Positions 1 to 10,937 of a DNA stretch of 64,000 bases are shown piece after piece. The notes beneath the pieces are model-generated. The model was not told where the DNA came from. It saw only the letters and a program-made list of their open reading frames with translations, and ran no database searches. The position numbers and the translations under genes were made by a program. Source of the DNA: Hydrangea macrophylla (taxonomy: Eukaryota > Streptophyta > Magnoliopsida > Cornales > Hydrangeaceae). The stretch lies in the NCBI GenBank assembly GCA_033977485.1, contig CM066995.1, positions 44,451,736-44,515,735 of the forward strand, in the 5' to 3' direction. The stretch's first letter is position 1. Each line of letters starts with the position of its first letter.

Positions 1-1
1 T

Positions 2-3000
2 CATAATTGTGTTGTTGTATTCTTACCTGATTGTTGCTATTTGCAGGACCTGACTTCGAAGAAGATTTTTGGCAGGGGGCATGAGCGTGACGGTCTATAC
101 TACTTTATGGCTCCTTCGTCTTCTGGAATGCAAGCTACTAGTTTATCTGTTTCTATTAATTATGTCTTACCGACTTCTAATAACTATGTTTTTAGTCTTA
201 AGACTTTGGATTTGTGGCATGCCCGTTTAGGTCATGCAAATTTTCAATACTTGTGTTGGTTATTTCCTCCTTTGAATAAAGCTTGCAAGGATTTCCATTT
301 TCATTGTGTGGTTTGTGAATTGTCTAAACACACTCGCACTTCTTATATTCCACGCATACATAGGGCACCAAGTGCCTTTGATCTCATTCACTCAGATGTT
401 TGGGGCCCTTCCCCTGTCACGACCTTGTCACAACACCGTTATTATGTCACGTTTATTGATGATAACACTCGCTGTACTTGGACTTATCTTATGAAGAAAT
501 AATCTGAAGTTTTTTCGCACTTTAGAAATTTTCTGCAAATGATTAAAACTCAATTTCATACTGTTGTGCGTAATATACGGTCAGATAATGGTCGCGAGTA
601 TATCACTGATGATTTTAGGGCTGCCCTTAACAAAGAGGGAATTCTCCAACAACTTACCTGCCCCTACACTCTTGAATAGAATGGTGTGGCGGAATGAAAA
701 AACCGACACATCATGTCTGTGGTGAGATGTCTTTTGTGTGGTATGAATGTTCCTAAATGTTTTTGGCATATGGCCGTCCTAACTGCCACTTATCTTATTA
801 ATCGTACTCCCAGTCGTGTCCTTGAAGGAAATGCACCTCTTCATTGTCTTAAGCCTGATGTCACTCTTTTTCCTATTTTACCATGTGTGTTTGGATGTAC
901 TTGTTTTGTTCAAAATAGGAGTCCTACTCGAAAAAACTTGATGATAAGGCTGTTCGTTGTGTTTTCTTGGGATACTCCTCCATGTCAAAGGGGTATCGCT
1001 GTTATGATCCTATTTTCCGTCACTTATATCATTCTTTGGATGTTACTTTTCTGGAAACTGTTCCTTTTTTTCCAAGTTCCTCTCCTTCTGCAGGGCAGGC
1101 ACCGGTGGAGCCAGTTGTGGCCGATGAGTCTATTCTACCCCGTCCTGTACCTATTCTAGACTCCACCAGTGACTCCCTGCCTCCGGTTATCACTAGTGAA
1201 CCCTCGCAGGTCTATTCTCGCCGCCCACGCCCCTCTGATCCCCTGCCAACGTCTTCTCCGGATTCTGGTATCCCATCTCCTTTATCTCCTGTTGTTACTC
1301 CTGAAACTGTTTCTCCCCGTTATCCCACTCGTGTTCGTCGCCTTCTCGCTCGTTTTTTGTTGTCTGATAGCACTAACCATCCTGTTTCTAAGTATGTTTC
1401 CTATCAGGGGTTATCTCCTTCTTATCAGTCTTTTCTTAGTCATGTGGATTTGGTTCCTATTCCCTGTTCGGTTCATGAGGCTCTTCGAAATCCTAAGTAG
1501 GTGGCAGTTATGAAAGCAGAAATGGATGCTCTTCAAGGTAATCAGACATGGGAACTTGTTCCTCTTCTTGCAGGAGAGCGCACAGTAGGGTGTAAATGGG
1601 TCTTTAGCCTGAAGTATTTGGCTGATGGCACTATTGATCGCTATAAGGCTCGTTTGGTTGCTAAGGGCTTTACTCAGATTCCTGGTAAAGACTATGGTGC
1701 CACTTTTGCTCCTATGGCCAAGTTAACTACTGTTCGTCTTCTGGTCTCTTTAGCAGCTTCTTCTTCATGGCCTCTTCACCAACTCGATGTTAAGAATGCT
1801 TTTCTTAATGGTGACTTGACTGAGACTATTTATATGGATCCCCCACCAGGTTTTCGGGCTCAGGGGGAGTGTTTTGGGAAGGTTTGTCGCCTCTGCAAGT
1901 CTCTTTATGGCCTTAGGCAATCTCCTCGTGCTTGGTTTAGTCGCTTTAGTGATGTCATTCTCGGTATGGGGTTTACTCGGTGCCATTCTGATCACACGTG
2001 TTTTATTCGTCGCCAGTCCTAGGGAAGGTGTATTATTGTCTCAGTATATGTGGATGATATTATTATTACTGGTAATGATGCATCTGGTATTGTTCAAGTA
2101 AAGCGTGATCTTGGTACATCGTTTGATGTTAAGGATTTGGGCTCTCTTCGTTACTTTCTTGGTATTGAGGTTGCTAGGTCTCGCCAGGGTATTTCTTTAT
2201 CTCAGAGAAAGTATGCCCTTGATCTTCTTCAGGACGCGGGAATGCTTGGGTGTCGGCCTGCCTCGTCGCCTATGGATCCAAACCTTAAGTTAACTTCAGA
2301 AATGGGAGAGCTTTTGCCAGATCCTATTGTGTATCAGCGTCTTGTGGGTCGTCTTATTTATCTAACAAACACCATACCAGATCTTACTTTTGCGGTCAGT
2401 GTTGTGAGCCTGTTTATGCACTCGCCGCGTTCTTCTCATTTGAATGCTGTTGATCATATTCTTTGGTATCTCAAGACTTGTCCTGGTCTTGGGTTATTTT
2501 ATAAAGCAGGCACACAGTCAGGTCTGTCCTGCTTTACAGATGCAGATTATGCCGGCTCTAGGGATGACAGGCGCTCTACCTCTGGTTTTTGTACGTTTTA
2601 TGGTTGTCATCTTATATCTTGGAAGAGTAAGAAGCAAGCTGTTGTTTCACGTTCCTCTGCTGAAGCTGAGTATCGTGCCATGGCTCAGGGCACGTGTGAA
2701 CTTTTATGGCTTCGATCTCTTCTAAGTGAGTTGGGTTTCCCAGTAGCAGGATCATCCACCTTGTTTTGTGATAACAAGTCTGCCATTATGATGTCTTCTG
2801 ATTCTGTTCTCCATGAGAGAACTAAGCATGTAGAGGTGGATGTCCATTTTATTCGGGAAAAAGTGCAATCTGGTGTTATAGTACCAAGTTTTGTTCCCTC
2901 ATCTGATCAAACTGCTGATATGTTTACCAAGTCTGTTGGACCAACCCTTCTTCAATCGTCTCTTGGCAAGCTTGGGCTTGTCAATGTCTTCGCTCCAGCT

Positions 3001-3003
3001 TGA
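2..3003 (+). pseudogene. copia pol polyprotein, inactivated
   Basis: The frame is open from base 2, so the true start is outside the window. The order is: GAG-pre-integrase with an HHCC zinc-binding pattern (LWHARLGH near 215, CVVCELS near 306); integrase core with the first catalytic Asp in SDVWGP near 391 and the second in RSDNG near 581; reverse transcriptase from about 1510 with YVDD near 2047; RNase H from about 2530 with FTDADYAG, AEAEYRA and FCDNKSA. It is interrupted by stops at 500-502, 677-679 and about 695, a frameshift near 937 in a run of A, and stops at 1498-1500 and 2020-2022. Several stops sit where the family has Gln, Arg or Trp, so they fit C-to-T or G-to-A changes. The last stretch, 2050-3003, is open for 317 codons, but the protein cannot be made whole. 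Confidence 0.92.
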
Positions 3004-3010
3004 GGGGGAG
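3001..3010 (+). other. polypurine tract of the copia element
   Basis: The sequence TGAGGGGGAG lies directly before the LTR start and overlaps the pol stop codon. This is the normal plus-strand primer position in copia elements. Confidence 0.85.
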
Positions 3011-3182
3011 TGTTGGAATTAGGAGTTAATTTTGGATTTTCTTATTATCTTATTTATGGGTCACGTTGACCGTAGTTATGAGTGTTTATTTCTTTTTATT
3101 CTCTTTCCTTTTTCTCATTAATCTTGTAACCTATATAGCCTAGGATGTAAGTAATACAAAATTTAACTTTTCCATAATTCTA
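3011..3182 (+). repeat. 3' LTR of the copia element (right end eroded)
   Basis: It begins TGTTGGAATT right after the polypurine tract. A TATA-like CTATATAG lies near 3132. The end near 3182 lacks the expected CA and runs straight into the short-repeat array, so the right boundary is approximate. Confidence 0.75.
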
Positions 3183-3186
3183 TTAC

Positions 3187-3421
3187 GTTTGGTGAGTTGC
3201 TCATTACGTACGTTTGGTGAGTTGCTCCTCAGGTTTGATGAGTTGCTCCTCACCTGTAACTTTTTTTTCGTTGGAGCAATAGTCCAAACTTGAGAAGCAA
3301 CTCAGCAAACCTACGGAGCAACTCACCAAATGATCAGGTTTGGTGAGTTGCTCCTTACGTTTGGTGAGTTGCTCCTGATACGTTAGGTGAGTTGCTCCTG
3401 TCGTTTGGACAGTTGCTCCAA
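3187..3421 (+). repeat. array of a 17-bp motif in direct and inverted orientation
   Basis: About seven copies of GTTTGGTGAGTTGCTCC lie in the forward direction, three before and four after a central block. That block (about 3274-3333) holds about three copies in reverse orientation. Spacing is irregular, at roughly 20-24 bp. The arrangement could fold into a large hairpin. Open frames across it only translate the repeat and are not genes. Confidence 0.8.
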
Positions 3422-3883
3422 TCTGCAAATTTTATTTTATTATTATTTTTTATTTTCTGCTTTGGCAGGGGTGGATGAGGGAGGAGGCCCGTGGTGGTGG
3501 TGAGAAGAAAAAGAAGAGATAGAGAGAGAGGCTGGGGTGGTGGTGTAACGCCCTGTATTTTATTATCATTAATAAATAAATACGGCATTTCATTTCCATG
3601 AGCATCTGTTTTAATTTCTATTTATAAATAATTGTCTGGGGTCAAACCGTAATATTTGAAAATATAGAAAATATTTTCTATGGTTTCAAAATCGATATCT
3701 ATATTTTTGTACAAACCGGGAATTTATTCCTACGTTAATATAATTTCCTGTATTTTTATTTCAACCATTAATACCAGTTTTATTTTAAAATCTGCGTTTA
3801 TATCGCATCTTGGGTGTGGGAGCACGTGAGCTCAACCACACCGGGCAAAATCCCTTGATTGCTTGGAGCCCAAAATTCCTCAG

Positions 3884-3893
3884 TTTATATATA
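3884..3893 (+). promoter_or_regulatory. TATA box of the solo LTR
   Basis: TTTATATATA lies about 340 bp into the LTR. It is followed by a CT-rich stretch (3905-3975) typical of a plant transcription start region. A CACGTG core lies about 60 bp upstream. Confidence 0.5.
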
Positions 3894-4587
3894 CGTTAGT
3901 TTGTGTCTCTCTCTCACATTTTCTCTCACAGTGTCTCATCTCTCATTCTCTAATCCTCTCCATTCTCTCTTCTTCTCAAGAACAACATCACACACACACA
4001 GTTTGTATACATACACATACATATACCATGATACATACATAGTTCTATATATATATATATATATCAATCAAGAGAACGGAGGAGTAATTTCATAGACGAC
4101 GGATTATTCGGCGGAATTCTCGTTCTCAAAATTCTCTGTATAATTAGCCTCGGTGAGTAAATTAAACTCACTCGCCATGTTTATATATGTGTATTTCAGT
4201 GTATATAAGAGTGTATATGTGTATATATATGTGTTCACCATTGGAGCTTGAAAAATGGAGTTTTGTAAAAGTAAACCAAATTCAATTCTGTAAATTGGGA
4301 ATGGAAGATCTTAGTCCCAATAAGCTACGGTTCGAATCCTACGCAATAATTTATCCGTATCGCGACGTATCGTCGATTTAAAGTTTTGACACTCTAAGTT
4401 TAGTCGCGAAAATCAAAAGATACAATCCGTAATAATTAAAATTGATCGCGTATTCGTAATCTACGCGGAAAACTGAAGAAAACCGCATATTACATGTATC
4501 GTTTGAAACAGAAAACAGAAATGGGTATATAACAGTTTTGAAAACTGAAAACAGAGGAAAAACGAGGAAGAAGACGACGTTCTGCAA

Positions 4588-4737
4588 GAACTCGCGCGCG
4601 CGACCCGCTCGCGCGACCTGTCCAACCCTTCCGCGCGCGCGATCCGCTCGCGCGACCTGTCCAACCCTTCCGCGCGCGCGATCCGCTCGCGCGATTTCCC
4701 CTTCCCCTCGCTCGCGCGACCCGCTCGCGCGACCTGA
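4588..4737 (+). repeat. CpG-rich palindromic array inside the solo LTR
   Basis: The core is CGCGCGATCCGCTCGCGCGA with close variants (CCC for TCC). It is repeated three to four times, and two units are separated by the same CCTGTCCAACCCTT spacer. The reverse complement of the core occurs again near 52743 in another insertion. Arg/Ala-rich open frames on both strands are translations of this array. Confidence 0.85.
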
Positions 4738-4987
4738 GGCAGTTTTGACAGTTTGTGTATTTTTGGTAAGGGACTGTTTGGAAAATGTTTTGGAAAATTT
4801 TAAGGGACTGTTTGGCAAATAGACTGTTTTAAAAGGTCCATGGTTAAGAATTTGATGAACCAAGAATTAATTAGATCAAATATGAATGAAATTTACATTG
4901 AATGATTATTCGGCTCTGAGATTAATGAATGGGATTATGATTTTTGATGTTATCATACATAGCGTGTGCTAAAGTGTGGTTTGCAAC

Positions 4988-5310
4988 CTCAATATCGATT
5001 GGATAGTATTCCTGGTATCTGAGGCAATTGTGTAGTGTTGTGTACGACTTAGATATCGATCGGATAGTATTCCTGGTATCTAAGGCGCGCGTTTCGGATA
5101 TTGATCGGATAGTATTCCTGATATCCGGAGCGACGGTTGGTTGTGATCGGCCTAGATATCGATCGGATAGTATTCCTGGTATCTTAGGCGGTAGCGTGGC
5201 GTGTGACTTCAATACCGATTGGATAGTATTCCTGGTATTGGAGGCGATAGTATAGCGTGTGAATTGGATAAATGAGTAGTTATTACCCCTGGTATCTGAG
5301 TTGATGCGTT
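4988..5310 (+). repeat. tandem repeat, about 55-60 bp unit, 5-6 copies, in the solo LTR
   Basis: Each unit has a conserved core close to CGATCGGATAGTATTCCTGG followed by TATCTGAGG, and then a variable spacer of about 25 bp. Five clear copies start near 4990, 5050, 5099, 5156 and 5209, and a decayed sixth lies near 5285. The array lies in the transcribed part of the LTR downstream of the TATA box. Confidence 0.85.
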
Positions 5311-5984
5311 GGTTGAATTGAGTTTGTTTTAAAGAGCAGAATTGGTAAGGTAAAGATGTTTACAAGAATCAGGTGCAATTACATGTTTATTGTTTACTAT
5401 CTTCCCCCGTGACTTATGTTGGAATTGGAACCTTGAATAAATTACTGTTAATGTTAAATTGGACTTTTGTTTTATATGCTTATATATACATTGCGAGCAC
5501 ATGTTTATTTTGCTCACCAGCTTGCAAAAGCTGACGGCGTTGATGCGTCCTGGACTGTATGTCCAGATTTTCAGGGTCAGGAGCAGCCAGAGTTCATTGA
5601 CTATGCTAGTTAGAGGCAGGAGTCTTTCCAGGAGGCTGCTTATTATTTTCCTATGTCTTTCATTTTCTGAAGTTGTAATAGACTGGAGAATAGCTTTTGA
5701 ATAAGGGCGTTTTGTGCCTAAGACATTGACTTATGTAATAGTTTAGTAAGTTTTAAATTTCAGAGCTTATGTTTATTAGTATCCTTTGCTCTAGAAATGT
5801 TTGTTAAGTTATTTGTTGCAGGGACAATTGGTCATACTCACTTGTCACGACCTACGAGTCCATAAAGGAAATTAAATGCTTTCCTGAATTATGCTACGTC
5901 GGGGCGTGACAGGTGGTGGCCAAATATTTTATATATACTCATGTATGTATAAATATATATATATATATGTATAGAGAGAGTGAG

Positions 5985-6255
5985 AGGTTATGGTGGTGGT
6001 GGTGGTCGTCGTGGTGGCTGGTGGTCGTGGTGTGGTGGGGGAGGTGATGGCTGGTAGTAGTGATGGTCAAGGTGTGGTGGCCAGTGATGGTCAAGGTGTG
6101 GTAGCTAGCCATTGTGGTGGTGGTGGTGGTCATGGTGGTGGTGGTGTGGTGTGGTGGTGGCGACGACTGGTGGTGGTGGTTGTAGTATGGTGGGGGTGGT
6201 AGCGGTGGCAGCTGGTGTTGGTGAGGAAGAAGATTGGGGGGGGGGGGGGGGGGGG
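5985..6255 (+). repeat. GGT-rich low-complexity tract ending in about 20 G
   Basis: Irregular GGT/GTG repeats run from 5985 to about 6235 and end in a G homopolymer at 6236-6255. Open frames on either strand here (His/Pro-rich or Val/Gly-rich) are repeat translations. The same GGT-rich sequence flanks the solo LTR on its left, so the LTR inserted into this tract. Confidence 0.8.
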
Positions 6256-6284
6256 TAAATACAATTTTTTGATTTTTCATTTTA

Positions 6285-6467
6285 GAAAAGGGTTTTGTTA
6301 AAATGTGCCCTTAGGGCATATGTTAAGGTTCTAAAAATGGAAATAAACAAAGGAGACAAACACTGAACCCCACACCGGACACTGATACCCACACTGTATC
6401 CCTTGTCTATTTCCACATTTAGAACCTTAACATCTACCCTAAGGGCACATGTTAACAAAACCTTTTC
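6285..6467 (+). mobile_element. MITE with long terminal inverted repeats
   Basis: The left arm (from about 6287, GGGTTTTGTTAAAATGTGCC) matches the reverse complement of the right arm (to about 6465) over some 50-60 bp with few mismatches. About 65 bp lie between the arms. There is no coding sequence. A clear TSD could not be fixed, so the superfamily is open. Confidence 0.75.
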
Positions 6468-6479
6468 AAAAAAGATCAA

Positions 6480-7974
6480 AAGTTGACTGATTTTAAAATT
6501 TTTAGTTTAAAAATTTTTAGTTTTAAAATGATTTTCTTTTTATTTTTAAAAAGTAAGTGACTGACTTTTCATTTGTCAACAAATTATTGACTGATTTTTA
6601 ATTATCCCTTTTATCTATAGATTTTGGCTCTAAAGCTAATTTTTTTAGTTTTTGGTCTGTTGATGCCAATTCGTGACCTTTTATGAACATTTTATTTCAA
6701 AATTTGAGAATTAGATTTTTTTTTGACTTGTAATACAGTAATACCAATATGGACGGTTTACAAAAACTATGAGCTTTAATATAGTGAAAAACATTTTTGT
6801 GAGCCCCTTGTAATCACTACTTCAATTCTCCACATTTTCACAACCTTTGTTGACCATTTGATACTATATTTTTAGTGACATGTCCCAATCTCAATGATAC
6901 ATTAATTTCCAATTTTTGTTGGCCTATTCACATTTTGGTGACCTTTGAATTTTGTGAGTATGTACATACCTTCAATTTTTTCCCACGTTCTTATTATGTT
7001 TTGAAATTTTGAACTTCGACCGTTAATTTGACATGTAGTAAAGCACCATAGATAATACAAGAAAATAGTTTTATTTCTTTTCATTTTGCTTCCATAAATT
7101 CGCAAAACAACATAGGCTAAGCATGGTCCATTGAAAAAGCTTGTTTAACGGCAACACTATATCATCTTTGACTATAAGGCTTTGCTCGATTCTTGGATTT
7201 ATGAGGGAAAAGAAAAGAGAACATAGTGGAAAATATTTTTCTTTATTTGATTAATAAGGAAAACAATGAGAAAAATATGAAAGAAAAAAGAATAAGTTGA
7301 GAAATAAATAAAACATTTTAAATGTTGTAAGTCGTTTTCCTTCTTTTTTTTTTTCTTATAAAATATTGCATTTCAGGAATTTTTAACTTTGAATGTTTAT
7401 TTAAGCAAGGAGGAAAAACAAAGAAAAAAAACACAAGAGAACTGTATAGATTTCATTATTGATTTTATTTTCCTTTTCTTTTCCCTCACAAAATCTGAAA
7501 AACCAAAAAAACCTAAATGTGTAGAAATTTAATATTCCTACATATAAATCTAATTAGGTAGAAAAATTGGAGGATGTTAACATCAAATTGCTTCCCACAA
7601 AGCCAAACTCTTCAGAGAAAATGGAAGAAGATGTTCACAGGACTCATCAGACACTAAACAGCTTTTTTAATTTTCATGCCTGTGGGAGAAACCAAAAGCC
7701 AATGAAGACTAGCTATGCACCACCACTGCAATATTAAGATCATCTATTTAAGTTCACTCTAGTAAAGCAAAAAAATTATCAAATTGAATGATTATACTTC
7801 ATTTCATCATTATAAAAAATTAAAAAAAAAAAATATTCTCATTTACAGACCAAACAAGCACTCGAAAACTTTGAAACCACTAGTTTTACAAAATTTGAGC
7901 AATATAAGAGATATACAAGATTTTCAAACGTAAAAATCATAGTATACACGAGTACCTAATCGTATACAAGCTCC
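6480..7974. other. AT-rich intergenic stretch
   Basis: Nothing recognisable was found apart from homopolymer A/T runs and scattered short open frames. The last 200-300 bp before 7975 should contain the 3'UTR of the receptor-kinase gene, which runs leftwards. Confidence 0.6.
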
Positions 7975-10434
7975 CTATCTTGGCCCCGACAGCCTCACTG
8001 CTGAAAGATAAGCATCACTGTTGCAATCCGACGGTCCAGATGAAGTCCCCTCCCCGCTTATTGATTTAAACATACCCGAATAAAGCCGCGAGCCCATCTG
8101 CAAAGAGGTGGGTGGTGGAGGAACAGGACATAGACCTTCAAGCATTTGTACCACTTTAGTCATATGTGGTCTTAGACTCATATCATCTTGTATACACCAC
8201 AAAGCAACTTTAATCGCATTCAAAATCATCTCATCTTCTTCTTCGCCGATTTTCACCCTTGTATCAAGAAGGTCTCTCAATTTCCCTTCTTCCAACATCT
8301 TAAATGCATAGGATGGAAAATGGGATTTCTCCGAAATTTCATTCACGTCATAGTTTTTCCTTCCTCCGATGATTTCAAGCAATACCATTCCGTAGCTATA
8401 TACATCGCTCTTTTCTGATATGGCATAGTTGGTGATCCATTCGGGTGCTAGGTACCCTCTAGTTCCCCTTAGTGTCGTGAACACGTGACTTTGCTCCCTA
8501 GTCATGAGCTTCGCTAGACCAAAATCTGAGACTTTGGCATGAAAATGATCATCAAGTAGTACATTTTCGGGTTTTATATCACAGTGAACAATCTTTACAT
8601 CGCAATCCTCGTGAAGATATGCGAGTCCTTTTGCAGTACCCAATGCTATATTGAATCTTTTTTCCCAGTCTAGCATGAAATCTTCATTGTTTTTCTTGAA
8701 AATCCATCTATCTAAAGACCCTTTTGCCATATACTCGTAAGCTAAAAGACGGTGACTCCCTTCTGCGCAAAAGCCTTTGAGCCTCACCAAGTGGAGATGA
8801 TGAATACTACCGATAATGCTAACTTCGGCTCGAAATTCCTTCTTTCCTTGTCCAATTCCTTCCAATTTCTTCACAGCCACGCGGGTCCCATCTTTTAGAA
8901 CTCCCTCGTAAACTGAGCCAAAACCTCCTTGCCCAAGCTTAACAGAGAAGTCATTTGTTGCAGCTTGAAGATCCCTGTAAGAGAAACGTATAGGCATGCC
9001 AGATAAGCTCTCCAAGAAATTATCCTCTTCCGAAGATTCTTTAGGAGACTTGGGCAACTTTCTTTTCTTGCGATAGATACGAAATCCGATATAAAGCAGA
9101 CCAAGAATTACTATTACTGTCGAAATAGCTATCGCGACAATAATAGGTAAACGTTTCTTGCTAGTTCCACTTCCTCCAGTGTTGGTCCCGCCATTTCCAT
9201 TACTCAGCACCTTAACGTACGAAACAAATCCGCCACCATTGTTGGATCTTTGAAAGCTTCCTATCCTGTCAAAGAGAAAACAATTCCCCGAACTGTTCTC
9301 GAAGAACAAGGCAAGACACGAACAATTACCAATACAAGAGGATTTACACCTACTTAAATCGGTTTTAGACGAGGGTGGGACGAACCCAAGAGCGAAATAG
9401 TTGAGTCCATCACCGGCATTTACGAGTTCCATAGAATCCTTTGAGATATTGCACGGAAAGGAAATTCCCGGATCGCATCTAGAGTTGGAGGCAAGAAGTG
9501 AAGGGCATTGACATTTATTTCCACTATAGCAAACAGAATAAGGATCACATGGCTCAGGTGTGCTACACGAATCATTTGGTATTTTTATATCTGATGCACC
9601 ACTTGAACCGTCATTTGAAAGGATGGAAAAATAAATAAATCCATCATTCCGTAGAACCGCAACCCAAGTGGCATTCAAATCAGTGGTTTGCGAGAAAGTA
9701 AACTGCCAAAGTAAGACTCTGTTTGGATCGTAAAAATTCCACGAGTTGGTTTCAAGAGAGGCCAAAGTGACCACCCCACCTTGTTTGTTAATGGTTTTCC
9801 TATTTTCCTTACCCATAGACCAATAAGGCTGTGGCGTCTGGAAACCCGCATAAAGAAACATATCGCTGGACTTGATCTCTAGAAAATAGCTCAAGTTATT
9901 CGAATTGGGATTGCTTACAAGTTTCATTCCTTCGGTAAAGTCCTGTTTGGACAAAAGGGTATCGGTGGGATGGCTAAAGCTTTGCCAAACAATGCTACTA
10001 TCGTTCCCAAGCAAAACCAGATTTCCAGAGTCCTGCAATTCCATAGCAGAAACTCCTTTCCCTCCGGTTCCCGTGGACCAAACCACATTTCCCCCACTCT
10101 TTAAATAAGCATTTCCACTATCATCAAAGACAAAGTCATCGGAATTTTGAATCGGGGAGGCCCTATTTGCGGACCAGACTACCGTTGAAGTTGAACTTCC
10201 CTTATGAATTATAACAAGAAGAAACAAAGTAACATCTTGGGTAGTAGTGAATCCGAAAGCGAAATTGGAATTGTTTGATAAAAGAAACAACCCACTATTG
10301 CCTATAAAATACATTGGAGACCCTTGAACCCCTGGATTCATCTTTCCTTTATATTGAACACTAGCCAAACAAGTTTCAGACAGGATGAGAATAAACAAGA
10401 ACATGCCCACATGAAAAGAACCCCAATTTTCCAT
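7975..10434 (-). CDS. SD2-5: G-type lectin S-receptor-like Ser/Thr kinase, SD2-5 type
   Basis: This is a single-exon coding region of 819 codons. The start is the ATG at 10434-10432: the open frame extends to 10497, but the extension has no ATG, and this Met is followed by a good signal peptide (hydrophobic core, then ETCLA). Order: signal peptide about 1-25; B-type lectin domain about 40-150; Cys-rich and PAN-like region about 290-410; one membrane helix 430-451; basic stop-transfer RKKRK; kinase domain about 490-770. Kinase motifs: LGQGGFGSV at 500, invariant Lys522, Glu537, HCD with Asp619, DFG at 637, APE near 663. The residue before the catalytic Asp is Cys, so it is a non-RD kinase, as is usual in this subfamily. 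The tail ends LSAVRLSGPR, strongly conserved in SD2-5 proteins. It should sit in the plasma membrane with the lectin domain outside. Its ligand is unknown. Confidence 0.96.
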   Translation of the reverse strand: MENWGSFHVGMFLFILILSETCLASVQYKGKMNPGVQGSPMYFIGNSGLFLLSNNSNFAFGFTTTQDVTLFLLVIIHKGSSTSTVVWSANRASPIQNSDDFVFDDSGNAYLKSGGNVVWSTGTGGKGVSAMELQDSGNLVLLGNDSSIVWQSFSHPTDTLLSKQDFTEGMKLVSNPNSNNLSYFLEIKSSDMFLYAGFQTPQPYWSMGKENRKTINKQGGVVTLASLETNSWNFYDPNRVLLWQFTFSQTTDLNATWVAVLRNDGFIYFSILSNDGSSGASDIKIPNDSCSTPEPCDPYSVCYSGNKCQCPSLLASNSRCDPGISFPCNISKDSMELVNAGDGLNYFALGFVPPSSKTDLSRCKSSCIGNCSCLALFFENSSGNCFLFDRIGSFQRSNNGGGFVSYVKVLSNGNGGTNTGGSGTSKKRLPIIVAIAISTVIVILGLLYIGFRIYRKKRKLPKSPKESSEEDNFLESLSGMPIRFSYRDLQAATNDFSVKLGQGGFGSVYEGVLKDGTRVAVKKLEGIGQGKKEFRAEVSIIGSIHHLHLVRLKGFCAEGSHRLLAYEYMAKGSLDRWIFKKNNEDFMLDWEKRFNIALGTAKGLAYLHEDCDVKIVHCDIKPENVLLDDHFHAKVSDFGLAKLMTREQSHVFTTLRGTRGYLAPEWITNYAISEKSDVYSYGMVLLEIIGGRKNYDVNEISEKSHFPSYAFKMLEEGKLRDLLDTRVKIGEEEDEMILNAIKVALWCIQDDMSLRPHMTKVVQMLEGLCPVPPPPTSLQMGSRLYSGMFKSISGEGTSSGPSDCNSDAYLSAVRLSGPR

Positions 10435-10450
10435 GATACCAAGAAGAGAA

Positions 10451-10937
10451 CTGATTGGTAATTGAAAATACAATAATTTGGAAAGTGAGAGAACCAAAAA
10501 AGGGAAAGAAGGATGTGAAGCAAAATAACCCCTTTAAACAATTCACAACTCTCAACCAGTCTTGGAATTCAACAAACACAACCTTGCATCAAACAATCAA
10601 ATTTAAAAGCTTAAAAGTTGTTATACTAAAAACAATATAGTATACTCTTGTGACTCACAAGGTTCCAAAACTACCAAAAATAACACAGACTAAGTTGAAT
10701 CAGCAAAAGTAAAGAAGAGACTCATCAATGGCAATTCATGGGTTGTCTTCACTTAGCTTCAAAAACATCACAAATTACACAATTTTGACCAGGAAAAAAA
10801 AAATGAACAAAAACCCACAAGGGTTTCTATTCAATTAACACTAAATTGTGACCCAGTTGCAGAAACAACATCTTCTAGTGAGAGAAACTCTTAAAGAAGC
10901 GATTAATGGAGCATAAAAAGAGATGGTGAGTACATAC
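10451..10937 (-). other. possible 5'UTR intron of the receptor-kinase gene
   Basis: On the minus strand, a donor-like GAGTG/GTATGT lies at about 10938/10937. An acceptor-like CAATTACCAATCAG ends at 10451 after a T-rich stretch, 17 bases before the start codon. If used, this removes the in-frame extension upstream of the ATG. It is read from splice-site patterns only. RNA reads would settle it. Confidence 0.4.

Larger units (their letters stand above)
1..3182 (+). mobile_element. Ty1/copia retrotransposon, 3' part, decayed
   Basis: This is a copia element entering from the left edge: integrase, reverse transcriptase and RNase H in that order (the copia order), then a polypurine tract and a short 3' LTR. 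The 5' LTR, gag and protease lie outside the window. Several in-frame stops and a frameshift show that it is inactive. The short LTR (about 170 bp) and the RT sequence resemble the Ale/Retrofit group, but that lineage call is inference. No TSD can be checked because the left end is missing. Confidence 0.93.
3544..5911 (+). mobile_element. solo LTR, Ty3/gypsy type, 2368 bp, TSD GGTGG
   Basis: It begins TGTAACGCCC and ends GGGCGTGACA, an imperfect terminal inverted repeat of the kind found on many plant gypsy LTRs. It is flanked by GGTGG at 3539-3543 and at 5912-5916. No second LTR, primer site or coding region is attached, so this is a solo LTR left by LTR-LTR recombination. It contains a TATA box (3884), a CpG-rich palindromic array (4588-4737) and a tandem repeat (4988-5310). 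The flank is GGT-rich, so the TSD alone is weaker than usual, but it agrees with both LTR ends. Confidence 0.85.

Noticed and set aside
3187..3421. CRISPR array
   Set aside because: Repeats are short, in both orientations, spacers are only a few bases, and the context is a plant nuclear genome.
4378..4863. Arg/Ala/Gly-rich open frames on both strands in the solo LTR
   Set aside because: They are translations of the CpG-rich palindromic array. The pattern repeats with the DNA repeat and has no domain.
3539..5916. Treating 3544-5911 as a full gypsy element
   Set aside because: No primer site, coding region or second LTR lies between the TSDs. A single LTR is the simplest reading.
5939..6280. 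His/Pro/Thr-rich and Val/Gly-rich open frames
   Set aside because: Low-complexity GGT repeat read in different frames.
9905..10108. Open frames on the plus strand inside the receptor-kinase gene
   Set aside because: Antisense shadows of the lectin-domain coding region.
10435..10497. Upstream extension of the receptor-kinase protein
   Set aside because: The extension starts at TTG, contains no ATG, and overlaps the proposed 5'UTR intron acceptor. The signal peptide begins at the ATG at 10434.
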